Source of the DNA: Selenomonadaceae bacterium
GTDB lineage: Bacteria; Bacillota; Negativicutes; Selenomonadales; Selenomonadaceae
DNA: 39,689 bases
NCBI GenBank assembly: GCA_017549815.1
Contig: JAFYNH010000053.1
Coordinates: 1 to 39,689, forward strand
Direction: 5' to 3'
Of the stretch, positions 8,621 to 16,708 are shown piece after piece. The translations under genes and the position numbers were made by a program. The notes under the pieces were generated by a model, which was given only the letters and a program-made list of their open reading frames with translations, was not told the DNA's origin and did not search any database. Position 1 is the stretch's first letter. The number at the start of each line of letters is the position of its first letter.

Positions 8621-9283
8621 TCAAAAAATAATCATTTGGTCGAGCCGCATCGTTTCTGGCTCACCGATTATGCCGAAATGATTTCCCCAAAAAATTTCTG
8701 GCGTTCGACATGAAATATCCAAAAACAAAATCGTTGACAGCTCAATAATTTTTTTCCCGTCCGAGCTTTCCACTTGCGGAAGGTATAACAAAAATTTTTC
8801 CTCGTCCTCATAAAAATAAATCTTTGCGCCCGCGAAAAATTCTTGTATCGCCTCGCGGAAAAATAATTTTCGTCCGCCGCATTCTTCTTGCAGACGAAGA
8901 AGCCGCGCTATTTTTCTTTTCGCGTTTGAATTGAGTTGCCTAAAAATTTCGCCTGCGCGGTCGCCATAAAAATTTTTTGCAAGCTCCTGTTCCAAAAGCT
9001 CTTCGACGAAAGAAAATTTATGCTTGCCACAATTCCTGTCGAGTTGCGCTAAGAAATGATAAAAAATATTCTCGACTTCACGACGATTTTCAGGCTTAAA
9101 ATTTTCAAACAGCGGCAAAAAAATTTCGCTGAATCTTAGCAAAAAATTTATCCCTACACTCTCGACAAACTCGCCGCCGCGCTCTTGCTTAGTGAATATA
9201 GTCCGTTCTTCAAACGGGAAAGTAGGCGTCGTGTCGGAGAAATAAAAAATCTCTTGCCGATAATCCGTCCAAAGATAATCCAA
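8621..9283 (-). CDS. Unknown protein of the contractile-machine operon
   Basis: A 220-residue protein that I do not recognise. It is rich in Phe, Glu and Arg, with helical stretches in the middle (for example KIARLLRLQEE) and a beta-rich end (IIELSTILFLDIS, then WGNHFGIIGEPE). No signal peptide or membrane segment is seen. The start is a TTG supported by GGGAGTGA upstream; no ATG or GTG fits as well. It begins directly after the stop codon of the 419-residue gene with no spacing, so the two are probably co-translated and act together. Its position after the spike gene is where baseplate components lie in related machines, but no baseplate motif is visible. Confidence 0.75.
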   Translation of the reverse strand: MDYLWTDYRQEIFYFSDTTPTFPFEERTIFTKQERGGEFVESVGINFLLRFSEIFLPLFENFKPENRREVENIFYHFLAQLDRNCGKHKFSFVEELLEQELAKNFYGDRAGEIFRQLNSNAKRKIARLLRLQEECGGRKLFFREAIQEFFAGAKIYFYEDEEKFLLYLPQVESSDGKKIIELSTILFLDISCRTPEIFWGNHFGIIGEPETMRLDQMIIF

Positions 9284-10543
9284 TCAAATCACTCCCGTCC
9301 AAGAAAATTCAGGATAGTTCCTGTTGAGAAAGTGAAGGACGAAATTGGCATAATCCGCCCGATATTTTTCGGGAGCTTTGAATTTGACAAGGCAATATGG
9401 CAACTTCGTTTTGAATCGGAAAAGTTCTTCGGCACGACTTGTAAAATAATTGTGCCCGAAATTTTCTTGATAAGATTTTATCTGATTGTCAGGCGGCGCG
9501 TCGCTCAAGGTTTCAAACGTGCAAGAAAATTCGCCTTGTGCCAATGACGACAAAATATAATTTACGTCGCCCGCAGTGCGCAATTTGTTCTTTTCTATGA
9601 CGCGGTCAGTGTCGCAAGTGTTTGAAAAAATTTCTATATCGTCGGGAAAAGTTTTATCTATCTTGGGCGCGAATATCTTCAAAACTTCAAAATCGTCCTC
9701 AAGCTCGCCTGAAGAAATAATATCAATTCGAGTATCGTTGATTCTTTTTGCCTCAATTAAAATTTTGGAAGTTATGGGCGGCAGGACGAAACTTTTTTTG
9801 TTGACGCCGCTGTCGAAAATGTAGCAATGAAATTTTTCGTCATCATGCGGGCTGACGTAACCCTTGCTCTCAACATTCGATTTCACGGAAACATTCCACA
9901 TCAAAATATAATCGTCGACAATCTTTCCTTTAAGTTCGGCATTGCCAGAAAAATCAAAGTCAATTTCTTTCGGCTCGATTTCGTCAAGAATTTGAATATC
10001 AACTGCGCGGCGGGCATAAGGCGAAAAAATTATCGGCGTTTTGATTTTGTAAAGCTCTGCCAATCTGAAAAGCCTCAACTCTTGTTCGACGAGTCTTTTT
10101 TGAGGAACAAGACGATAGCTAAAAGTTTTTGCCCCGTTCCGACCGACGAAAGTTTTTTTGCAAAGTTCCTCGACTTCCTCGTAAGGACAGCATAAAAAAT
10201 AAGAACCTAAATTTGATTCGTCAAAAATTTTTTTAACGTCGAAGGCGGGCGGCGTTTTAAAAAATACGCTGATATTCTTATCGGACAATCCGTCTTTATC
10301 GACAGCATAAAAATTTTTTTCGTTCATTGCGGGAATTTTTTCGCGGGGAACAAGTGCCGTAACTATTGGCAAAAAATTTCGTCCGGATTTCAATTCGGCT
10401 TCGACTTCTGATTTAAGCTCGGAAATAATTTTTTTTTCGTGAGAGTAAATCGCGTTCAAAGATTTTTTCAAGCAAGTTTTCAAATCCGCGTCCAGTTGCG
10501 CGGTGTCGATAATTTCAATTAAAGTTTTTTCTATTTCATCCAA
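9284..10543 (-). CDS. Unknown protein of the contractile-machine operon (possible baseplate part)
   Basis: A 419-residue protein without a recognised family. Residues 1-60 are helical; the rest alternates beta segments and short helices, with a cysteine pair in YFLCCPYEEVEELCKK (about residues 110-130). The last 100 residues (QENFGHNYFTSRAEELFRF to the end) are rich in aromatics and look like a folded terminal domain. The start is TTG with a perfect AGGAGG 7 bases upstream, placed over the stop of the spike gene; an ATG nearby is out of frame. Placement between spike and Hsp70 genes suggests a structural or adaptor role in the machine. Baseplate wedge is a guess from position only. Confidence 0.75.
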   Translation of the reverse strand: MDEIEKTLIEIIDTAQLDADLKTCLKKSLNAIYSHEKKIISELKSEVEAELKSGRNFLPIVTALVPREKIPAMNEKNFYAVDKDGLSDKNISVFFKTPPAFDVKKIFDESNLGSYFLCCPYEEVEELCKKTFVGRNGAKTFSYRLVPQKRLVEQELRLFRLAELYKIKTPIIFSPYARRAVDIQILDEIEPKEIDFDFSGNAELKGKIVDDYILMWNVSVKSNVESKGYVSPHDDEKFHCYIFDSGVNKKSFVLPPITSKILIEAKRINDTRIDIISSGELEDDFEVLKIFAPKIDKTFPDDIEIFSNTCDTDRVIEKNKLRTAGDVNYILSSLAQGEFSCTFETLSDAPPDNQIKSYQENFGHNYFTSRAEELFRFKTKLPYCLVKFKAPEKYRADYANFVLHFLNRNYPEFSWTGVI

Positions 10544-10555
10544 AGCGTTGCCTCC

Positions 10556-11998
10556 TCAGCTAAGATTTATATTGTTGCCTTTGATATTAACATCGCCGCC
10601 GTCAGCCTTAGCGTTGAGCGATTTTCCTTTAATTTGTACGGAACCTTTAGCCTTCAAATTCAAAGCTTTATCCGTCTCAAGCGTTGTATCGTTGCAAGTG
10701 TTAATGTTTAACGCGCCGTCGCTCTGAATTTCAATTCCCTTTTCACTCATGAAAATTTTATTCTTTGGCGTCTGCAGGACAATGCTTTTCTTATCGACCA
10801 AAAGTTTATTCTCGCCAACCGTAAGTCCGATTTTATCTTTGTCGAGAAAAATTTTATTCTCGCTTGATAAGATCTCAAGAGAATTTTCGCGCCAAAAAAT
10901 TCGTTGCAAAGAGTTGTTGCCGATATATTTATCGCCGACCTTTTGGCACTCCTCTTGTAATTTATTCTCGCGAAACGTCGAGCCAACAAAGCACTCATCA
11001 TTTGAAAAAATTAATTCAACGGCGTCGCCGTCATCGGGCATAAAGACGATACCGCCCGCCTTTCCGCTGTAAGGACTGCGATACGGCAACCAAAGTTTTT
11101 CTGTGTCCTCGTCTTCGGCGTCGGAGGAATCGACTTGTACTTGAATACGCCCAAAATTTTCTGCGTCCCGTGAATTTTTTACATGCGCTTTGAGCTTAAC
11201 GGTTTTTTCAAGCGGCGCGGGGTTGAATGAAAATTTTTTCGGCTTGTATCCTTCCAGTTCATAAAAAATTTCATCCGTTCCGTGAACCTGCTGAATTTCC
11301 AATGCCGTAATCAAATATTTGCAAGTATCCGCGCCGACATAAATGGTTGTGCCGAGCGAAAAATATTTTTTCGTAACCACTTGCATTGTCTTTAAATTTT
11401 TTTTCCGACCCGTCCTGCAGAAAAAAATATCTTCTGGCGAAAGTCTATGTTCCGAATCCTCCAGACAATAACCGACCGTCAACGCCGCCTTACCTTGTCG
11501 CGTATCGACAACCCAGAGCCGCGTTCCGCAATAATTCGCTAGACGTTTTATGAATTCAAAATCCGTTTCCTGATTCTGCAACAAAATTTTTTCATACTTT
11601 TTCGCGGCAAGTTCACTGGGCAAATTCAGCCGACAATTTTTAAGTTTTAAGCGTGTCGGATTTAAAATTTCGCCGAAAGTTTTTTTAGGATTTTGGAAAA
11701 GGCGCGTATGTGCTTCTGCGTCTGTTTTCTTAGAGTCAGAAAAGGCGACAACTTCAATACAAGTACGAGAAATTGTGCGTTCAAGAGCGATTTCATAAAT
11801 TTCGCCAAAAAAAACAGGCACAGGATTTTCAACGCCGAGCATGACGGCAAGCGGCTCCCCAACCTTATTCATAAGAGCCGCTACTTCGTCGTCACGAACA
11901 TTCATACGAAATTTGCAAACACTGTGCTCACCAAAAATTTTCTTGAGGGAAAAACTTTCAAAGTAGCCGTTTACCTTGTCGAATCCCAAAACTCGCAT
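10556..11998 (-). CDS. VgrG / phage gpD-gpV type spike protein
   Basis: Spike of a contractile injection apparatus, the trimeric tip that sits on the tube. Residues 1-260 look like the gp27/gpD-like hub (LLQNQETDFEFIKRLANYCG is typical of the phage late control D fold). Residues about 275-350 are the gp5 OB-fold: NFGRIQVQVD, WLPYRSPYSGKAGGIVFMP and GDAVELIFSND, ending with VGSTF. The remaining 120 residues are short repeated beta strands (KIFLDKDKIGLTV, KSIVLQT, KAKGSVQIKGKSLNAKADGG), the usual beta-helix needle. At 480 residues it is shorter than most T6SS VgrG proteins and has no effector extension. ATG start with GGGGAG upstream. The adjacent PAAR-like gene could supply the sharpening cap. 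Confidence 0.85.
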   Translation of the reverse strand: MRVLGFDKVNGYFESFSLKKIFGEHSVCKFRMNVRDDEVAALMNKVGEPLAVMLGVENPVPVFFGEIYEIALERTISRTCIEVVAFSDSKKTDAEAHTRLFQNPKKTFGEILNPTRLKLKNCRLNLPSELAAKKYEKILLQNQETDFEFIKRLANYCGTRLWVVDTRQGKAALTVGYCLEDSEHRLSPEDIFFCRTGRKKNLKTMQVVTKKYFSLGTTIYVGADTCKYLITALEIQQVHGTDEIFYELEGYKPKKFSFNPAPLEKTVKLKAHVKNSRDAENFGRIQVQVDSSDAEDEDTEKLWLPYRSPYSGKAGGIVFMPDDGDAVELIFSNDECFVGSTFRENKLQEECQKVGDKYIGNNSLQRIFWRENSLEILSSENKIFLDKDKIGLTVGENKLLVDKKSIVLQTPKNKIFMSEKGIEIQSDGALNINTCNDTTLETDKALNLKAKGSVQIKGKSLNAKADGGDVNIKGNNINLS

Positions 11999-12026
11999 TT
12001 TGTTTGCTCCCCGAAAATTTTTTCAA

Positions 12027-12485
12027 TCAAAGAACCAGAATTTTTTTCAAATCATTTTCCTGTTGAGTGAGGTCGAGTTCAAACATGCCGCCCTTGTCGC
12101 CCTGTCCGCCTTTTTGGTCGCTATTTTGATACGTTTCTTTGTAATCGCGAACGAACATATTTTCTATCTCGTAAGTGCGCAGGACGGTAGCAGTGTCTTC
12201 TTTGATAGTTAAAGTCACCTTGCGATAGGTTGAATCGACTTCAAAATCTCTCGCCCAATTAAAAATATCAAGCAAACTTTCTTTGAGCTTTGGAATTTTT
12301 TTCCCGATAATTTGTCCCTTGACGTTGATTTTCGCCAACATAGCCTTCGATTTATTTCTGGTAGTTTCGTCGATAGTGTCAAGAAAGACTTCTACGTCAG
12401 TGATGACGGTTTGCTCGTCTTCGCTTGCGCCGATTTCAATTGATTTTTCACCGTCGTCCCATTCAATTTTCAAAGTATAAATCAT
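12027..12485 (-). CDS. Hcp-like tube protein (candidate)
   Basis: A 152-residue beta-rich protein, the size of Hcp and phage tail tube subunits. The strand pattern VTLTIKEDTATVLRTYEIEN followed by MFVRDYKETY resembles the Hcp signature of a strand, a turn, a y-y-l-nv strand and a v-Y end. A Gly/Gln-rich loop (SDQKGGQGDKGG) precedes a short C-terminal helix-like tail. It lies directly between the sheath candidate and the spike, the normal place of a tube gene. The ATG has an A/G-rich site (AGGGGC) upstream, and only 8 bases separate it from the sheath stop. The family assignment is from pattern, size and context, not from a search; a small tail chaperone or adaptor is an alternative. Confidence 0.55.
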   Translation of the reverse strand: MIYTLKIEWDDGEKSIEIGASEDEQTVITDVEVFLDTIDETTRNKSKAMLAKINVKGQIIGKKIPKLKESLLDIFNWARDFEVDSTYRKVTLTIKEDTATVLRTYEIENMFVRDYKETYQNSDQKGGQGDKGGMFELDLTQQENDLKKILVL

Positions 12486-12493
12486 TTAAGCCC

Positions 12494-14746
12494 CTACTCC
12501 CTTTCAAGATTAAGATCAATAAAGGTTTCACCGTCGCCAAGTTTCACGCGCAAAGTACCTTCTTTAACATCGGATTTTGTAATGCTCTCGTCCTTGCGCA
12601 AAATGACGTTGATAATTCCCTTAGCTTCAGCGCGTTTAGTAAATTCTTGCCAGTCTCGCCCGACTTCGCGCAGAAATTCTTTGAAGATAGTCCTTGTAGT
12701 TTTCGCGCCGTAAGTTTTCAAGTAAGTCCAGATGAAGTCGTTCGTCAACGTTTTATAAATCGGCTGATAAATTCCATTTTCATTCTGAAACATTGTCCGC
12801 GCAGAAAAAATGTAGCTGTTTTTCAAGTCTACGGTTTCATTTTCAACTTTAACTGATTTTCCGTCGCCGCTGAAAGCGAAACCAAACCTATCGTCGGCAA
12901 GCGCGTCTATAATTTCCTTTTGCCAAGAACTTGAAAGCTCAAGATTAAAATGAGTACACAGATTCTTAACGAAATCTTCTTCCTCAAGATCTAAACGAAC
13001 GCAAACATTTTGGGCGTCGATTCTTCCGCCGAAACCGTGATGCAGGAGATAATCAGGCTGTTGCGAGGCTACAAGTAAACCAGCGGCGACATAAGCAGCG
13101 TCAACGTAAACCGAACTGACTTCAATAACTTCGGCATCTTCTCTTTTATCGAGGGGAATTTTTGCGTCGCGCACAAGATTAAAGTTTGGAAAAGCGAAAA
13201 CCGCATGTTCGTAAATTATCCCTAGCTCTTTTAACTTATCCTTTATTTCTTTGATTGCAGTGTCGGTGATTCCGCCGAAAGTAAATGGCGCGTCTTCGGC
13301 AACTGCGGGATTGAACACGGTTAAAATTCTTGCCTTTTCGAGTATGGCAAGCAGTTGTTTTGCCTCGCCGAGTGCGGTAACTGCCGCCGTTTTTTTCGTG
13401 CTATCTTTTATGTCGAAGTCCATATTAATTGCAAAAGGATCAATATCGCCGTCGTCTTCTTGTTCGTCAGGATTTATGTCGCCAATAATGACATGTGGCA
13501 AAATTCCGAACCAGAGTTTATGATTGCGCGTCTGAGTTGTGCCGCGATCCACGATAAACTTTTCAAACTTACTTTTGATTCTTTCGTCGAGTAAATCACT
13601 TACAGGGCAATTCGTGACGAGCAAGCCTTGATTTTGGGGTAATACGCCGTCTTCGCCGCCTTTAGTTGTCGCGTGGTCGAAGAAAACTTTAACACCGAGC
13701 ATTCTTGTAACGATTTGTTTCAGCATTTTTATAAATTCCGATTGTGCTTGTGAGTAAATTTCTTCAAAGCCCTTGCGCTCTAATTCGAGTTTCTGACATT
13801 TATCGGAAATGCCCGCCGGTGTTAGAGAAAAACTTTCTTCTTCGTAATCTGGCAAATAGGTCGACAGAACCATATTTTTTGTAAAGCTTTGTACTGTCAA
13901 GCCTCTTGATTTGTTTCCTGCGTCTATTGCCGTTGCAACTCCCGATTTTAATTTTTTCATTGATTCGCCTGCGGTAAGGCGGGGAGTAGAAGAAAAATTT
14001 TCACCAGATAAAATTCCAGACGCCAATTCTTTTATAATCGGCTTGCCTTCCTCGTCGAACTCAAGAACGCCGCGTTTTATTTCAACGTTTTCCGAACCCG
14101 CTGGCAGAGCCTTAAACTTTTTTGCTTCGCCCCTAAGATAATCGAGCTGACTATTTATGCCCGCGATTCTCAAGCCTAATTTTGACAATGAAGAACCGTA
14201 AGCTTTTTGCGCAACTTCTCTTCCGAGGCTTTGCATTTGCTTAGCGTAGAAATTGGCATTTTCTTTTTTGTTTACGGCTTCGGTGTATTGGACATTTAAC
14301 AGCACGGCTTTTTTACGAATGCGCTGTACTTCTTTTTCTTCAGCCTTCGGGGTAAGAATTTCTTTTAACTTGCTATCGTCGAAATCGCGATTGGATTGTC
14401 CGCTGTCCTTTTTAACTCCGTACATAGCGGACAACATTCGATAATAAGCGTGTTCGTTAAGCTTAATTGGCACGCCCGACGCTTTGCCATCGTCGAAAGT
14501 GTAAGAAAAACTCCATTTTCCGCCGACTTGCTGAACGTTTTCATAAATTTTCGGCGAGAACTTTTCAACAAACTCTTTGAAACTATGAACTTCCAGACGA
14601 GAAATAATTTCGAGCATGTCATCGGCATCTTTATACGTGCCGTCCAGAAGTGTTGCGAGATTAAACGAATCTTGTTGCCAGCCATTGAATTCTTCAAAAA
14701 GAATGGCTTTGTGGGTTTGTTTGACGCTGTCCAGAGTTCCTCTCAT
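12494..14746 (-). CDS. Contractile sheath candidate (750 residues)
   Basis: Probably the sheath of the contractile machine. The first 110 residues (helices around HSFKEFVEKFSPKIYENVQ) could correspond to a TssB-like part. Residues about 130-240 form a charged helical insertion. The C-terminal 250 residues contain YVDAAYVAAGLLVASQQPD, IFSARTMFQ, LTNDFIWTYLKTY and a final beta stretch, similar in order to the TssC/phage sheath C-terminal domain, where an arginine-containing strand is followed by a helix and handshake strands. At 750 residues it is much longer than TssC (about 490), so a fused TssB-TssC protein is possible. The ATG lacks a clear ribosome site, and an in-frame TGA lies 8 codons upstream. 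It is followed by tube and spike genes. Confidence 0.55.
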   Translation of the reverse strand: MRGTLDSVKQTHKAILFEEFNGWQQDSFNLATLLDGTYKDADDMLEIISRLEVHSFKEFVEKFSPKIYENVQQVGGKWSFSYTFDDGKASGVPIKLNEHAYYRMLSAMYGVKKDSGQSNRDFDDSKLKEILTPKAEEKEVQRIRKKAVLLNVQYTEAVNKKENANFYAKQMQSLGREVAQKAYGSSLSKLGLRIAGINSQLDYLRGEAKKFKALPAGSENVEIKRGVLEFDEEGKPIIKELASGILSGENFSSTPRLTAGESMKKLKSGVATAIDAGNKSRGLTVQSFTKNMVLSTYLPDYEEESFSLTPAGISDKCQKLELERKGFEEIYSQAQSEFIKMLKQIVTRMLGVKVFFDHATTKGGEDGVLPQNQGLLVTNCPVSDLLDERIKSKFEKFIVDRGTTQTRNHKLWFGILPHVIIGDINPDEQEDDGDIDPFAINMDFDIKDSTKKTAAVTALGEAKQLLAILEKARILTVFNPAVAEDAPFTFGGITDTAIKEIKDKLKELGIIYEHAVFAFPNFNLVRDAKIPLDKREDAEVIEVSSVYVDAAYVAAGLLVASQQPDYLLHHGFGGRIDAQNVCVRLDLEEEDFVKNLCTHFNLELSSSWQKEIIDALADDRFGFAFSGDGKSVKVENETVDLKNSYIFSARTMFQNENGIYQPIYKTLTNDFIWTYLKTYGAKTTRTIFKEFLREVGRDWQEFTKRAEAKGIINVILRKDESITKSDVKEGTLRVKLGDGETFIDLNLERE

Positions 14747-14826
14747 AAAGTTGACATGACGATTTTGTCAATCGAGCTTCGTCGCCACGTCTATTCACGT
14801 CCTTTCTACTTTTATTCACAAGTTTT

Positions 14827-15189
14827 TTAATCGCCATGAAAAAATTTTCCGTCCGTTCCGCTTTGTTTAACGGTTATTTGAACTGGTACGGGCGGAGCTA
14901 CCGTGCAGAAATTTTTTGAGCTATCAGTTAGAAGAACCTTTCCGCAAATTTTGGCAACATTATCCGTTGAAATCCAACCTCGCAAAGAACAACAACAAGG
15001 AATGGGGGTTCCTTGCGCCGCCAAAGTCAACGGTTCGCACTGCCCGCGACCGATTAACTTCACACTGTCAGTCAAAATAATTTTGCCATTATATTTAACT
15101 TTTTTATTAACGCTTTCCAAACAAGTAAAATCTACTCTTGGTGAGGCATTGCATTTAAACTTCGCGTCGACCGTCAAATATTTTTTCAT
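14827..15189 (-). CDS. PAAR-like protein (DUF4280 type)
   Basis: A 120-residue protein with the Cys and Gly pattern of the DUF4280 PAAR-like family: a beta start, IGRGQCEPLT, PIPCCCSLRGW, then ICGKVLLTDSSKNFC and a final VQITVKQSG strand. Such proteins cap the VgrG spike and sharpen it, often carrying an effector. Here there is no C-terminal extension, so it would be a bare cap. No signal peptide. The ATG follows GGAG. This is the first gene of the operon, and 258 bases of non-coding DNA separate it from csaB. The spike gene further downstream is its expected partner. The 80-base gap to the sheath gene is the longest in the first half of the operon. Confidence 0.75.
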   Translation of the reverse strand: MKKYLTVDAKFKCNASPRVDFTCLESVNKKVKYNGKIILTDSVKLIGRGQCEPLTLAAQGTPIPCCCSLRGWISTDNVAKICGKVLLTDSSKNFCTVAPPVPVQITVKQSGTDGKFFHGD

Positions 15190-15246
15190 GTTAAATGCTC
15201 CGATTTCTTAAAAGCCTTTACAGTTAATAGTTAAACATCATTAGAT

Positions 15247-15255
15247 ATTTTAACA
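15247..15255 (-). promoter_or_regulatory. Candidate extended -10 for the injection-machine operon
   Basis: On the minus strand TGTTAAAAT (TG, one base, TAAAAT) lies about 58 bases before the PAAR-like start. No good -35 is present at 16-18 bases. It is the best promoter-like string in the 258-base gap between csaB and the operon, but support is weak. Confidence 0.3.
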
Positions 15256-15447
15256 CAAAATTTTCTGCGTAGGTTTACCTTGTAGCATTACTTTTTTACC
15301 GAATAGCGTAAATAAAAGTCTTCGTCCGCTACCATTAAAGCTGGCTTAAGCAAAAACTATAACGAGAAAGGTGGCAAGCATTTCTTCAAACTCAAGGGCG
15401 ATTCACTGAAAAATTTTCGTTTGGATTTACAGGTCGACGAAATCGAC

Positions 15448-16539
15448 TTACATCTCATCTGTAACGAGTTTAACGGCGAGCTTTGCATTTTGGCGAGCAA
15501 GTTCCCGCAACTTTTTTAAAAGGCTGTCGTCACGGAACTCCGTCCGCTCCGATAACTTTTTAATCGTCGCGTCGAAAATTTTATCCGCCGTTACGTCCGA
15601 CATATTGCCCAGCGGCTTTTCGCCAATAGAATCAAGGAAACGTTCAATCTTCGGGTCGTAGGAAATGCCGAGCATAGGAACATTCATAACGCCCGCAAAA
15701 ATCAGCGCGTGAAGTCGCACGCCAATTAAAAGATTCATGCAACCAACCAAACTTAAAATTTCCCGCGTCGCAAATTCTTCTTTCAACACGACGCAATTTT
15801 TTTTCATAATTTCGGCTGTCGACTGCGCGGAGCGAATATCTTCTGGAAACTTCATCGGGATAAAAATAATTTTCGCGCCCGTCGCCTCGACAATCCTATC
15901 AAGCGCGGCGGCAAGTTCAACTTGAAAACGTTCCCAGCCCATCCAATGACGAACCGCTACGCCGATAAATTTCCCGTCCGATTTTTTTACCGAGTGACGC
16001 GATAAAATTTCCTTGCCGACTTCAAGCGACACGGGCTTTATTGCCAAGACTGGGTCGGCTGTACAGAAAATTTTCGGGCGCGTGATTTTCAGCCGCTCTA
16101 ATTCTTCAAGTGAACCTCTGTCCCTAACCGTTATCAAGTCGACGCGGTTTACGATTAAATTCATGAGCTTATGAGCCAACGCGCCGCGAATTGGTCCGAT
16201 ACCTTGCGCGTAAAGCATGACTTTTCGCCCCAACGCCAGCGCAAAAAAAATTATCGCGAGGTAATAATAAAGACTGCGACCGCTCGTTACGTTCTGCAAT
16301 AGCGAGCCGCCGCCGCTTATCAGCAAATCAGCCGCACGAATTTTCTTTATGATAGAAAAAATATCCGGCATGGGCACGGCGTCTACCTTATGGCGGAGCC
16401 GCGTATATTCGGGATTGAGCGAAATAACCGTAACTTGCAAGTCGGAAATTTCCTCGCGCAGGACTTCGAGCATAGCCGCGAGCATTGCCTCATCGCCGCC
16501 GTTCTTCGAGCCGTAATAGCCGGAAACTACAATTTTCAT
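15448..16539 (-). CDS. csaB: Polysaccharide pyruvyl transferase CsaB
   Basis: Adds pyruvate ketals to a cell-wall-linked polysaccharide, which lets SLH-domain proteins bind the wall. The 364-residue protein shows the family pattern: N-terminal IVVSGYYGSKNGGDEAMLAAM, LLISGGGSLLQN at about residues 75-90, YAQGIGPI, and a C-terminal half with VAVRHWMGW, FIPMKF and IGVRLHALIFAG followed by SYDPKIE. This matches CsaB over its normal length. The ATG at 16539 is preceded by AGGA with good spacing, and MKIVVSG is the usual start; a longer frame to 16554 is less likely. It is a single gene, divergent from the redox operon at 16709. In Negativicutes SLH-type outer membrane proteins tie the outer membrane to peptidoglycan, so a role there is plausible. 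Confidence 0.92.
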   Translation of the reverse strand: MKIVVSGYYGSKNGGDEAMLAAMLEVLREEISDLQVTVISLNPEYTRLRHKVDAVPMPDIFSIIKKIRAADLLISGGGSLLQNVTSGRSLYYYLAIIFFALALGRKVMLYAQGIGPIRGALAHKLMNLIVNRVDLITVRDRGSLEELERLKITRPKIFCTADPVLAIKPVSLEVGKEILSRHSVKKSDGKFIGVAVRHWMGWERFQVELAAALDRIVEATGAKIIFIPMKFPEDIRSAQSTAEIMKKNCVVLKEEFATREILSLVGCMNLLIGVRLHALIFAGVMNVPMLGISYDPKIERFLDSIGEKPLGNMSDVTADKIFDATIKKLSERTEFRDDSLLKKLRELARQNAKLAVKLVTDEM

Positions 16540-16554
16540 ATTTTTCCTGTTCAC

Positions 16555-16645
16555 TACTCCCTAACAACTAGTCCCTAATTTATTCTGCCCGCGCCGCAAT
16601 TCCCCTGCAAATTAGGAACTAGGAAATAGGAACTAGGAACTAGTA
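16555..16645. repeat. GGAACTAGG-rich intergenic repeat, copy 1
   Basis: The right half has four tandem blocks of AGGAACT/AGGAAAT type. The left half holds CTAGTCCCTAATT, which pairs with AATTAGGAACTAG with one mismatch, giving a stem with a loop of about 30 bases. A related copy lies at 24177-24253. It sits between the divergent csaB and tlpA-like genes, just before the latter's promoter. Confidence 0.6.
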
Positions 16646-16647
16646 TA

Positions 16648-16676
16648 TTGCAACGAAAAATTTTGCGTGTTAAAAT
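16648..16676 (+). promoter_or_regulatory. Promoter of the TlpA/CXXC/ferredoxin operon
   Basis: TTGCAA, 17 bases, TAAAAT, about 32 bases before the start codon at 16709. The same hexamer pair with the same spacing is found at 32949-32977. It begins directly after the repeat copy. Confidence 0.6.
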
Positions 16677-16708
16677 TCCCAAAAATAATTCTGAAGGTGA
16701 TGATTCGT

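Noticed and set aside
15316..15519. Plus-strand open frame with KHFFKLKGDSLKNFRLDL in the gap between csaB and the injection operon
   Set aside because: It has no start codon, begins after an in-frame stop and runs 72 bases into csaB on the other strand. No family was recognised. It may be a gene remnant, but chance cannot be excluded.
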